DNA of 20,206 bases, from the NCBI RefSeq assembly GCF_000485595.1, contig NW_014577801.1, forward strand, positions 61,756 to 81,961, read 5' to 3'. The stretch comes from Priapulus caudatus. Its lineage: Eukaryota > Priapulida > Priapulimorpha > Priapulimorphida > Priapulidae. Every line of letters begins with the position of its first letter. Position 1 is the stretch's first letter. Below the pieces are notes generated by a model. It had not been told where the DNA came from and did not search any database. It saw only the letters and a program-made list of their open reading frames with translations. Shown here one piece after another: positions 1 to 7,691 of this stretch. Position numbers and translations under genes: made by a program.

Positions 1-90
1 GCTGAGACGGTGGCTAGTCATGCAACTAATGCCCCCTGGTGGGGGTTTGGAGCTTGTTCGCATGGTCACAGGGACAATCCGTCAGAGCGG

Positions 91-329
91 TCACCCTTGC
101 ACCAGGGCTAGGTCAACTCAGATTGGTGTGTAGCGTGAAGGAATTGTCACCCTTGTATCAGCACTAGATCAACTTAGATTGGTGGGTAGCGTGAAGGAAG
201 GGTCATCCTTGCACCAGGGCTAGATCAACTCAGATTGGTGCATAGCGGTCAACTCAGATTGCTGCATAGCGGTCAACTCAGATTGGTGCATAGCGGTCAA
301 CTCAGATTGCTGCATAGCGTGAAGGAAGG
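91..329. repeat. 56-bp tandem repeat collapsing into a 24-bp subrepeat
   Basis: Copies of (A)GGTCAACTCAGATTGGTG start at 111, 167 and 223, exactly 56 bp apart, each followed by TAGCGTGAAGGAA and TCACCCTTG-type words. From 223 to 318 only a 24-bp piece repeats, four times, with G/C alternating at one position (ATTGGTG, ATTGCTG). The array then ends with GTGAAGGAAGG. No gene is supported here. Confidence 0.85.
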
Positions 330-1333
330 AAAGTGACACGGGGAAAGAAGGCTGGTAATATAGACTACCGTCAACGTCAAAATTCCGTGAAACTTGTCAG
401 TTGCCTTGACCTTTGGCAAGGTCGATGTTCATCGCGGAAATGCAGTCCATGTGATATTTTTGTGTTTTTATTAGTTTTAGAATGTGCGGTGTCGCATGCG
501 CCTGCGATCGCCTGATGCTGTCGCGCTAGCGTGCTGGAGGTTCACCAGTTTCTGTTGTGCATTGATTTTGTAAATAACTATGAGTTTGGTTGTAGGCACA
601 GCATAGAGTATGGGATTCATTATTTAAGGAGCTTCTCTCCTCTCTCTTCCTTCCTTCTCTCCTTATTTCTTGAGCATTTCATCGATCGACTGCTAAGCAG
701 CGTATTCTCTGTAGTGGTCGTAGACTGGCGCTTACATGTGGTTTACACGCTACAGCACCGTTCTTAATAGCGGGATATGTAGCCGGCTTCCTACACGCCC
801 CATCTAGCTTTACAATGCCACTGCTCTTATGATTAGAACAATTACGACTAGGTGAAATATCTGTACCACGGTCGCCATCGACTCATTCGCACTGTAATAA
901 TGAGTAATTATGAACTGGTTGTAGAAACAGCGTGCAATGTCTGGAAGAAGTGTTCTGATGTTTTTTTCCGGTTTGGAACCATATATATATATCGATAGAT
1001 AGTTAGATAGATATAATGTGGCACGATTGGCTGATATTATGAGATATTACTGTCTAAAATAGTGTTATGTATATTTGCTTTGGGAGAGTAATAGGGTTTT
1101 ACTAATGTTAACGAACTTAAATATATTATGCCATTGTAGTTTGCCGCGTCTGAAATGTAAATATTCGAATACGTTATTGTATTAATTATACTGCAGCGGT
1201 TACGTGATTTGAGAGTTTACAGTAATTAATAATATAGTGTAATTAATCAAGTAATTAAACATTATACAGCCATTACCTTGTGTAGCTAGGAACGTACTTC
1301 TAGCTTAGACATATAGATGTGCTCTCAGCGTAT
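330..1333. other. No gene recognised; AT-rich intergenic
   Basis: The short open frames in this stretch have no recognisable domain and no flanking splice signals. An (AT)n/GATA microsatellite lies at about 979-1015. Sequence from 1040 to 1270 is AT-rich with repeated TAATTAAT-like words. It may include flanking DNA or 3'UTR of a gene to the left, but nothing proves that. Confidence 0.5.
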
Positions 1334-1523
1334 CCGGACAACTACCACCCCGGACAACTACCACCCTGGACAACTCCCATCCGGACAATTCCCCCCCGGA
1401 CAACTCCCACCCTGGACAACTACCACCCTGGACAACTCCCATCCGGACAATTACCCCCCCTAGGACAACTCCCACCCGGACAATTACCACCCCGGACAAC
1501 TCCCACCCGGACAACTACCCTCC
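1334..1523. repeat. 15-16-bp minisatellite, 12 units
   Basis: GGACAA recurs at 1336, 1352, 1368, 1383, 1398, 1414, 1430, 1445, 1463, 1478, 1494 and 1509. Spacing is 15 or 16 bp, once 18. The consensus is about CCGGACAACTACCACC. The plus strand is C/A-rich and almost free of G outside the GGACAA box. Predicted frames here, on both strands, are products of the repeat. Confidence 0.93.
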
Positions 1524-1565
1524 TAGGGTTAGGGTTAGGGTTGTCCTAGGGGGATAGTTGTCCGG
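1507..1565. repeat. Foldback with telomere-like core at the end of the minisatellite
   Basis: A 21-bp arm at 1507-1527 (CCGGACAACTACCC then TCCTAGG) is repeated inverted at 1545-1565 with about two mismatches. Between them lies GTTAGGGTTAGGGTTGT, about three TTAGGG-like units when the arm ends are counted. The last minisatellite unit is thus the left arm of a hairpin. Confidence 0.8.
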
Positions 1566-1711
1566 GGGTAGTAGTTCTAGAATCCCTCTCTCAGCCCTGC
1601 GACAGTAGGTTGGAATCTCTATTATTGCAGCACGTTGTTGACATGTGACATCTTGCTCGCTCACCTGTCTAAAACCTGAATGCGACCTAACGACGTGGGA
1701 TGACCGTTGTC

Positions 1712-1769
1712 AATAAATCTGGATTTTGGCGGAGAATCGTCGGCTTTGTGATTTCATTTCGTGAATAAA
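1712..1769 (+). promoter_or_regulatory. Possible plus-strand poly(A) signals
   Basis: AATAAA occurs at 1712-1717 and 1764-1769 on the plus strand, the first followed by T/G-rich sequence. These could end a gene lying left of the window and converging on LSM3. No exon of such a gene is visible, so this is only a candidate. The rest of 1566-2044 shows nothing recognisable. Confidence 0.2.
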
Positions 1770-2044
1770 TTTGCGTATCGATTTTAGTTCTTACATTTAC
1801 GAGTTACCATGTTAGTAAGCGCTATATTTGCTTCCGATATGGATAGCTGGTTTGCCGATATTGCATGCATGCTTGCATTCTGTGTGACAGCTAACTAGCC
1901 ATTACTCGATGTGCAAGTATGGACAGATGCACTCTAAGAGTGTTCTATTAAAGATTGCTGTAGGCGTTTTGCTGTCTTGATTTACGAGCAACTCTGCACT
2001 CGTAAGAGAACAACGTGAACGAATGCTGTTGATTTACGACTTGT

Positions 2045-2599
2045 TTTATTACAAAACTCGCTGGTTACAATTTGTCTGCGCCAATTATATTTCCTCGTAG
2101 CTACGTCTGTACATGCACCGAGTCACGAAATTCTCCAAATGCAGATACACTCACGCAATCAATCGCTTCTCTTCACACATGAATCGCTGTATATTTACGT
2201 AACACTTCTCGTCTTTCTCCGCAACCTGCGTCTCTCTTTACCAAATATGCCATGGAGGATTGATGCATTATAAGACATGTTGGTTCCCATATCTCCGACC
2301 AAGTAATTTACAAAAGGCTACGTAAAAAAATTGTACGGTAATTTGTACGTAAAAAATTGTGCGTTTGCCTACGCACAAATCGTGTACATTTACAGGTTTA
2401 GTGGTACAGCAGTACAGTAAACTGTTGAAACACATAACTCGGTTGACGTCTGTCGGTCAGGTTACCAAGAGTAGACAATCCGTCGCCGCGTCATCGCTGA
2501 CGGCAGAAGACGAATGTTGTCGACGTTGCACTCTACAGCGATAGTATGTGATAGCGTCGCCGTAGCAACGACTCGTGTTGATGCGTTGCCGGTGTAGCC
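2045..2599 (-). promoter_or_regulatory. Probable LSM3 3'UTR with poly(A) signal
   Basis: The first canonical AATAAA on the minus strand after the LSM3 stop is the complement of 2045-2050 (context GTAATAAAACAAG). That would give a 3'UTR of about 550-580 nt. No gene is visible in the stretch. It holds two near-identical TACGTAAAAAATTGT-like words (about 2310-2365). The cleavage site is not visible, so the 3' boundary is inferred. Confidence 0.4.
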
Positions 2600-2683
2600 T
2601 CAGACTCCGGCTCGCATCGGCGGTGAGATCAGGATGACGCCGTCGCCGCGCACAAACAACATCGGGATGTTTCGCTTCGTCGC
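2600..2683 (-). CDS. LSM3: LSM3 coding exon 4 with stop codon
   Basis: Encodes residues 77-103, [20 protein letters not shown] then PPMRAGV, followed by TGA (complement of 2600-2602). It contains the Sm2 motif with R-G-D-G. The acceptor is TTTGCAG. A longer open frame overlapping on the same strand is in another phase and has no Sm similarity. Confidence 0.96.
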   Translation of the reverse strand, partial: ATKRNIPMLFVRGDGVILISPPMRAGV

Positions 2684-5600
2684 CTGCAAAGCAACAACAA
2701 TGGTTCGCGCACGGTCGGGAGAACATTTGTCCGGGGTATTTAGTTTCCGAGACCATTTAGAATCCAACAATTTCAGAAGGATCCATTTTCTATGACTGGG
2801 GGATTTAATCTAGTACAATTTTGGTGGGAAGGGGTGGTTATGCAGGAGAGGGAAGTAATGTGGAAAGGGGAGGTTATGCGAGAGAGGCAAGTAATGGGAG
2901 AAAAGGACGTTAAGTGGGATGGGGAAAATAACATGAATGGTGAAGGTAATTTAGAGGTAACTGGGGGGGTGTAGTGGGTAACAATTGATAGGGGAGAAGA
3001 AGGTAATGTGAGACTAGGGGGTAACATGAGAGGAGGGGGAGGGAGGGGGAGGATGGGGTAATATGATAGGGGAGGAGAAGGTAATGTGAGACTAGGGGGT
3101 AACATGAGACGAGGGGAAGGGAGGGGGAGGTAAGGTGGGAGGATGGGGTAATATGATAGGGGAGAAGGCAGGGTGCGAAATTAACGGGAGTCCAGAGTCA
3201 TATACTCCCCGATTTACTGCCAGACTCCCTGATTTGACATATGCAGGAGTCCGTGTGACTCCCTGAATATTTTGCCATACTAACTAGTTCATTCCAGAGC
3301 ACGGCCTCGCGGAATTACCGTATTTTTTCAGCAAATGTCCAAAGAAAATTTGGCAGACGTGCAACCGCATGAATGCGTTATTAAATATCTTTAATTTTGA
3401 ACATCAGACTGCGGACTCCCTTATTTTGCCTAGGACTCCCTCTTTTTGAGGGCAGGCAACGCCGTTGGACTCCCTTGTTCAAAAGTTAATTTCTACCCCT
3501 GAGAAGGTAATGTGAGACTAGGAGGGGGAGGGAGGGCGAGGTAATTTGAGGAGGGGTGTTACCTTGTAGACTTCCTCGTACGTCTCCTCGTCTATCTCCA
3601 CCGTCGTGACCGTCTCCTCCACATCACCGAGGATCATATTCAGATGCTGATCATATGCCTGCAACACAACCAGAAAAAAATCTACTTTTTTTCTCACCGG
3701 AACTCTTTTTCAAGTCTGTGGAAAAAATAGCTCTTGTCAAAAATTTTACGGGAGCTATTTTTAGCCTCACGGGAGCGATTTCGGAGGTTTGAAGAGCGAA
3801 TCGCTCATCGCTCCTGTGTATTTTTTACCCTGAACACAACGTACGCCACTTCATGCTCACACTCTATATTACTTCATCCTAAAAATCAGGGGTTCTTAAG
3901 CTGTGGTCCGTGGATGGGCTTCAGGGGGTCCGTGAATCGATCGCACGCACGATTTTGCGTTTGTGCTCATGTGCATTTTTCTGGGGAGGGGTCCATAGCT
4001 TTCACCAGATTCTATGCCAGATTCACAGAGCAGGGCAGATTCTCTAAGGAGTCCACGACTCGAAAAAGGTTAAGAACGACTGCGTATAAATAAAGTAGTT
4101 GGATTGGTCAAATTAGATCAGCTCATACGTGTTCTCACGTGTGCGCTTCAAACTGTTTACTCCCGGTGCTTCCTAACTAAGCAGTGTTTTTAGAATGCCC
4201 CTACTGCATCGTTGATTAACCAGATCTTCCTGTTAATCACTTGAGGCGGGTATGCAAGTTTTTGAGGATGGTCTCGTAACCGGTAAGACAGCTGTAAGCC
4301 TGTAACGTTAAGGGGAGGAAGCGCTATTATTATTAAATTAATTTTAATTATTACTAAATTAAATAATTAATAAATAATTATTATTGTATTTAAAATAATT
4401 AAATTAATAATTGAATTCATTATTAGCTATTATTAGCAGGGGGGCGTGAGGGAGGGAGGGGCGAGCGATTCTAGCCAGCAACGACAAGCGTACGTACATG
4501 CAGTCTCCCTCGCAGCTCTCGCTCGTTCCTCATCTTCACGTATATTCGCTCGTCGAGGCTGAGCCGCACGAGGTCTAGCGGCTCCTCCACCGTATTAACG
4601 GGAGCAGCCTGCGTCACAGAGAGAGACAGAGAGAGAGAGAATTAACGAACTGCCAAATCACACCCCTCGTATTCACTACCAAAGCCTTTTAATGTTTACT
4701 TACTCTCTTTTGCCGATTATTAGTAATGCTGATAGGGTCTATGTTTCCCTGGGTACTGCCAGAACGTACCCTGGTAACTATCTAATATGATTAGGGTTAA
4801 GGTTAGGCCCGTTTAGGGTTAGGGAGTAGGCGTGCCGCGTAGGCGACTCCTAGAATCGTTAGTGAGTAGGCGAGGTACGGTCCGGCATATTACTATTAGA
4901 TAGTACCAGGGTACGTTCCGGTATACCGGGACCGTACCCACGAGACATAGACCCTGGCAGCATTAGTAATAATTCCATGTATGATGCAATGCCGTTCAAA
5001 ATGATCCTCTGACACTGCACAGTCCGCAGTCTGCAACACATCACACAATTTCATCAAAGCACGTTGGAACAGGTGCGAGGTGGGGATGTGTTAGTCCGCA
5101 AATGCAGACGTTATAACTCCGCTTTGGTAATCTGAGGGTGCGGGTTTATCGTCTGCAGTCACCCTTGTAAAAATTGTTGCAATTTTTGTTGTGGGCATTG
5201 GATAGGTGAATCGAGTAGCACTGAGGGCGTGACGGGGTGATATCCGACCCAAAATATCAAGTACAGACCTTCTGTTTGTCAATATCGCTTTCCGAAACTT
5301 TATCTCCGTTTCAGAACTTTGTTTTCATGCAATAATTTATCGTAGTCAAGAGTAACTTCGCATACTTTTGGACATATTGGACAGATTTTCGATCGACCAA
5401 TGAAATTCACTTCCAGTAGCCTCGGGTTCACTCGGAAATAATCATTCGAAAAAATAATAGATGGCGCAGACTACCTACGATGTTTCCTGTTGAACATCGG
5501 GAATAGCCGAAGTAACCGGAAGTGATTTTCATTGGTTGACAAATGTGAATGAAGACAGAACATTTTCTTTGGATGTTTATATTTACCATTACGTTAACAA

Positions 5601-6171
5601 CTTGATATATTGTTATGTTGTGGCCGCTAAACAGGACATCATACGGTGCATGCACGTAGATAATGATTCAAGTTCAGATTAAAGTAAGTTCACGCAATAG
5701 GATTGTATATATCGGCGCATATATTACTTATAAGTGCCACCTCCAAACTGGAGGTGGCTTTCCGTGATTGAGATAGACGCGGCGCAGACCCATTACTGGG
5801 GTCTGCGTCGGCTCGGACTAGGGATGTGTGAGCACCAAATTCGTACAACTCTCGCTTCGTTTCACACCTTAACAGGAAAAATACATGGGAATTTGGTGCT
5901 CTTGCTTTCTGTAAAATGCTGACCACCTGCGCTATCTTTCTGCAAGTTTGCACAGCGGGGCGAGTGCGCTGCGACTGTGTTACACTCACAGGGGATCATT
6001 CGAACGGCATTTGTGTGGAATATACATAAACGTTAAGACATTGGTAGCTAATAAATTTTGTGTTTATTTATCATCATTTTGGTTTCTCACTCTCGCTTTC
6101 AGTTTCAGTGATAACGCGGCGTACATAAAATTTAAAAATATTTTACACACTTGTTCCATATCGTCAGCCAT
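2600..6171 (-). CDS. LSM3: LSM3, U6 snRNA-associated Sm-like protein LSm3, complete coding gene (4 exons)
   Basis: Joining minus-strand exons 6171-6151, 4608-4498, 3658-3563 and 2683-2600 gives a 103-residue protein, one residue longer than human LSM3 (102 aa), with near-identity in the Sm fold. Sm1 spans roughly residues 18-57 ([18 protein letters not shown], then [12 protein letters not shown] with H49 and N51 of the RNA-binding loop). Sm2 lies near 84-98 ([16 protein letters not shown]88-G89-D90). All three introns are phase 0 with GT donors and AG acceptors. From family knowledge, LSm3 is a subunit of the nuclear Lsm2-8 ring that binds the U6 snRNA 3' end and of the cytoplasmic Lsm1-7 decapping-activator ring. 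The start is the only ATG that gives the conserved MADD N-terminus. The tail PPMRAGV differs slightly from vertebrates. The gene is divergent to KIN. Confidence 0.97.
2986..3562. repeat. GA-rich 80-90-bp tandem repeat in LSM3 intron 3
   Basis: Units begin GATAGGGGAG at about 2986, 3065 and 3155. They contain AAGGTAATGTGAGACTAGG, GGTAACATGAGA and GGATGGGGTAATAT. The third unit is split by the MITE at 3170-3500 and resumes at 3501. Looser GGGGA/GGTTATG-rich sequence extends left to about 2825. The open frames seen here come from the strand bias. Confidence 0.85.
3170..3500 (+). mobile_element. hAT-like MITE B, copy 1
   Basis: Ends are AGGGTGCGAAATTAAC and, inverted, AGGGGTAGAAATTAAC. Flanks GAGAAGGC (3162-3169) and GAGAAGGT (3501-3508) are a 7/8 target duplication, and GAGAAGGT is the native word of the host tandem repeat, so the insertion point is clear. 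The 331-bp body has several GGACTCCC words near both ends and no coding capacity. The TIR start (CAGGG or AGGG) and 8-bp duplication fit hAT. Further copies are at 7692-8176 and 11125-15264. Confidence 0.8.
3563..3658 (-). CDS. LSM3: LSM3 coding exon 3
   Basis: Encodes residues 45-76, [20 protein letters not shown] then [12 protein letters not shown], nearly identical to human LSM3. The acceptor is TTGCAG and the donor is GTAACACC. Length is 96 nt, phase 0. The acceptor region is unusual: a hAT MITE (3671-3832) is inserted 12 nt upstream of the exon, and its 8-bp target duplication is part of the retained polypyrimidine tract. Confidence 0.97.
3671..3832. mobile_element. hAT MITE F, copy 1, abutting LSM3 exon 3 acceptor
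   Basis: Flanked by a perfect 8-bp duplication AACACAAC (3663-3670 and 3833-3840). Termini are CAGAAAAAAAT and, inverted, CAGGGTAAAAAAT. The 162-bp body has an internal palindrome around GAGCGAATCGCTC and no coding capacity. A shorter copy with a different perfect 8-bp duplication is at 16448-16574 in the opposite orientation. The 8-bp TSD and CAG termini are the hAT signature. Confidence 0.9.
3887..4082. mobile_element. hAT-like MITE G in LSM3 intron 2
   Basis: Begins CAGGGGTTCTTAAGCTGTGG and ends in an inverted version, CAGTCGTTCTTAACC when read on the minus strand. GGGTCC/GGACTCC words occur inside the arms. CAGGGGTTCTTAA is a common hAT terminus. The flanks CCTAAAAAT and CGTATAAAT agree at only 7 of 9 positions, so the duplication is decayed or wrongly placed. 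No coding capacity. Confidence 0.7.
4328..4437. repeat. AT-rich low-complexity tract
   Basis: About 110 bp of almost pure A/T made of ATTAATTA/AAATAATT words in LSM3 intron 2. It is followed directly by a G-rich run (GCAGGGGGGCG). No gene content. Confidence 0.8.
4498..4608 (-). CDS. LSM3: LSM3 coding exon 2
   Basis: Encodes residues 8-44, [10 protein letters not shown] followed by the first Sm1 strands and ending RELRGRLH. The acceptor is preceded by a long CT-rich tract (complement of the GA microsatellite at 4617-4640) and ends GACGCAG. The donor is GTACGTA. Length is 111 nt, phase 0 at both ends. Confidence 0.96.
4617..4640. repeat. (GA)n microsatellite serving as LSM3 exon 2 polypyrimidine tract
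   Basis: A GA run broken by one CA unit. Read on the minus strand it is a CT tract that ends 8 nt before the exon 2 acceptor AG, so length changes would alter the splice site. Confidence 0.8.
4728..4961. mobile_element. Foldback MITE A, copy 1, with telomere-like core
   Basis: Flanked by a perfect 9-bp duplication ATTAGTAAT (4719-4727 and 4962-4970). Termini are GCTGATAGGGTCTATG and, inverted, GCTGCCAGGGTCTATG. The arms contain CCCTGGGTAC and TACCAGGGTACGTTCCGG-type words. The core has TTAGGG-like repeats (about 4791-4825) followed by a GAGTAGGCG segment. There is no coding capacity. The 9-bp TSD and long arms fit Mutator-like (MULE) foldback elements; this assignment is inference. Confidence 0.85.
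5395..5537. repeat. Inverted repeat with CCAAT and ETS-like words in LSM3 intron 1
   Basis: GACCAATGAAATTCACTTCC (5395-5414) recurs inverted at 5518-5537 with two mismatches. Each arm carries a CCAAT box, and one carries CCGGAAGTG (ETS-like). It may be a small MITE; no clear duplication was found. The surrounding parts of 4971-5735 show nothing else recognisable. Confidence 0.55.
5736..5901. other. Cluster of three hairpins in LSM3 intron 1
   Basis: Hairpin 1: GCCACCTCC (5736-5744), 5-nt loop, GGAGGTGGC (5750-5758). Hairpin 2: CGCAGACCC (5783-5791) with GGGTCTGCG (5799-5807), extending to 12 pairs with one G-T. Hairpin 3: GAGCACCAAATTC (5830-5842) with GAATTTGGTGCTC (5889-5901), a perfect 13-bp stem. 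It could be a structured RNA or transposon debris. No family was recognised, and the frames through it look like chance. Confidence 0.6.
6151..6171 (-). CDS. LSM3: LSM3 coding exon 1
   Basis: Encodes MADDMEQ (residues 1-7), matching the MADDVDQ start of vertebrate LSM3. The donor after CAA is GTGTGTAA. The ATG lies in the context AAGATGGCTGAC, a good Kozak context that also resembles a YY1-type ATGGC motif. The exon is far too short to find by ORF length. It was placed from the conserved N-terminus and the phase-0 join to exon 2. Confidence 0.9.
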
Positions 6172-6239
6172 CTTGTATCTTGTATCATGCTTGATGCTGT
6201 TGTCGGTCTAAACAACGAATGACAGATCGTAATTATGTC

Positions 6240-6262
6240 ACATGTGACGTGACGTCACTTGT
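6240..6262. promoter_or_regulatory. CRE palindrome in the LSM3 upstream region
   Basis: TGACGTCA at 6250-6257 is a perfect cAMP-response-element (CREB/ATF) palindrome. It lies inside a larger run of overlapping inverted words (CATGTGACGTGACGTCAC) and about 80 bp upstream of the LSM3 ATG. Its position fits a core promoter. Function is inferred from motif and position only; no TATA box was recognised. Confidence 0.5.
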
Positions 6263-6612
6263 ACGGCGGTTCCGCAATTATCGCCAGATGTCGCTGTCGA
6301 AGTCAGCCGAAATTAGACTGGTACCCGGTTGACAGTTCCACACGCTACACCATATCATATAACAACGTTGTTGATCTATGATCTCCCTTGTGTAAAATTT
6401 GAAGACGATCATAAATCATCGAGAGGGTTTAATTTAGAACTTCAACTAGAAAGTTAGGCCTGAATTTCATGTGTTCTGTTTTGGTGTTTATTTTATGTTT
6501 TGTTGCGAAACGTTTTAGGACGAAGTAAGTAGGTAGTGAATATTAAATTTAATTTGGCAAACTACATCAACTACGTCAATAATTACATTTATTTAGTATG
6601 GCCCAAGGATAG

Positions 6613-6950
6613 AGAACATGGGTCCCAATAGCTCCAAGAAACGGTATTGCTAGGGTTAGAATACTAGGGTTAGGGTTAGAATTCTTAGGGTTCTTAGAAT
6701 TCTTAGAGTTCTTAGAATTCTTAGGGTTAGAATTGCTAGGGTTAGAATATTAACGTTAGTCACACAGCCTGGTCGGGTTAGGGTCCCAATAAAACCAATG
6801 TGCTTAACCCTAACCCTAACCTTAATTCTAACCCTAAACCTAACCCTAACCCTAATCCTAACCCTAACCATAACCCTAACCTATTATATTGATATAATAT
6901 TATATTTATATTGATGTAAATGACATTGGTTTTATTGGGACCCATGTTCT
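6613..6950. repeat. Inverted telomere-like array bounded by an 18-bp inverted repeat
   Basis: AGAACATGGGTCCCAATA (6613-6630) recurs inverted at 6933-6950. Between them, 6649-6745 is degenerate TTAGGG on the plus strand mixed with TTCTTAGAATTC words. 6803-6883 is CCCTAA, so the two arrays face each other. A third GGGTCCCAATAAAACCAATG word separates them at about 6780. An AT-rich segment (6884-6920) completes the unit. It may be a foldback element with captured telomere-like DNA. Confidence 0.8.
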
Positions 6951-7132
6951 ACATGACATAAAAATGTCTAATTTCTAAATGATAAATGTCATTTTTATAC
7001 ATAAAACTATTGTCATGCTGTTTTGTTTAGGTTCTTAGTCTTACTAATCTTAGTTTATTTGGCTCCCATCTAAAACGCTGTTCAGTGTTCACGCGACGGT
7101 TGGCAGGTTGCGTTTCGCGATTGCAAGGCTAT
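6951..7132. other. No feature recognised
   Basis: Unique-looking intergenic sequence between the telomere-like array and the next foldback MITE. ORFs, splice signals and repeats were looked for and none is convincing. Confidence 0.4.
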
Positions 7133-7141
7133 CTCAGTATC

Positions 7142-7445
7142 GCTCATAGGGTCTATGTCTCCCAGGGTACTGCCGGAACGTACCCTGGGTACGGTCCGGT
7201 ATACCGGAACATACCCTGGTAACTATCTAGCTGATATGGTTAGGGATATGGTTAGGGTTAGGGTTAGAGTTAGGGTTGGGGTTGGGGAGTAGGCGTAGGC
7301 GACTCCCTAGACTCGTTAGTGGAGTAGGCGAGGTACGGTCTGGCATATTAGATAGTAGTATTTAGTGCCAGGGTACGTTCTGGTATACCGGACCGTACCC
7401 AGGGTACGTTCCGGCAGTACCCGGGGGGACATAGACCCCATCAGC
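7142..7445. mobile_element. Foldback MITE A, copy 2, with telomere-like core
   Basis: Flanked by a perfect 9-bp duplication CTCAGTATC (7133-7141 and 7446-7454). Ends are GCTCATAGGGTCTATG and, inverted, GCTGATGGGGTCTATG. Arms of about 80 bp match well, with CCCAGGGTACTGCCGGAACG and the palindrome CCGGTATACCGG. The core holds GGTTAGGGTTAGGG-like repeats (about 7237-7280) and GAGTAGGCG...GTAGGCGAGGTACGG. Full 304-bp copy, no coding capacity. The unrelated duplication from copy 1 shows independent insertion. Confidence 0.9.
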
Positions 7446-7522
7446 CTCAGTATCCGTGAATAGCTATTTACATGCCTCCATCCTGTAACATGGGCTGAGA
7501 GGGTCTTATTAGCTCTAGTACT

Positions 7523-7681
7523 GCTGAGAGTGAGAGGGTCTATGCCTATGTCCCCCAGGGCCAGGGTACTGCCGGAACGTACCCTGGTTACGGTCCGGTA
7601 TACCGGAACGTACCCTGGTACTATCTAATATGCCGGACCGTACCTCGCCTACTCCACTAACGAGTCTAGGGAGTCGCCTAC
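7523..7681. mobile_element. Foldback MITE A, copy 3, half element
   Basis: One arm (GGGTCTATG, ACTGCCGGAACGTACCCTGG, CCGGTATACCGG) and half the core (GCCTACTCCACTAACGAGTC) are present. The sequence then stops within the core and abuts MITE B copy 2. The telomere-like part and second arm are missing. A stray GCTGAGAGGGTCT at 7494-7506 repeats the terminus, so the left edge is rearranged too. Confidence 0.8.
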
Positions 7682-7691
7682 GCGAGTGTGG

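Noticed and set aside
223-318. Possible CRISPR-like array
   Set aside because: Units are head-to-tail 24-bp copies with no spacers, in a eukaryotic context. A tandem repeat.
1524-1542. TTAGGG repeats as a sign of a chromosome end
   Set aside because: Only a few units, internal, flanked by unique sequence and genes on both sides, and repeated inside MITEs. Interstitial, not terminal.
1305-1549. Open frames on both strands across the GGACAA minisatellite
   Set aside because: Proline/threonine- or glycine/valine-rich translations simply follow the 15-16-bp unit. No start context, domain or splice signals.
2457-2756. 99-codon minus-strand frame overlapping LSM3 exon 4
   Set aside because: It is in a different phase from the clearly conserved Sm2-coding exon and has no recognisable similarity.
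5090-5290. Possible tRNA-like segment
   Set aside because: Looked for A and B box words (GGTTCGA-type) and a cloverleaf. No B box and no acceptor stem was found.
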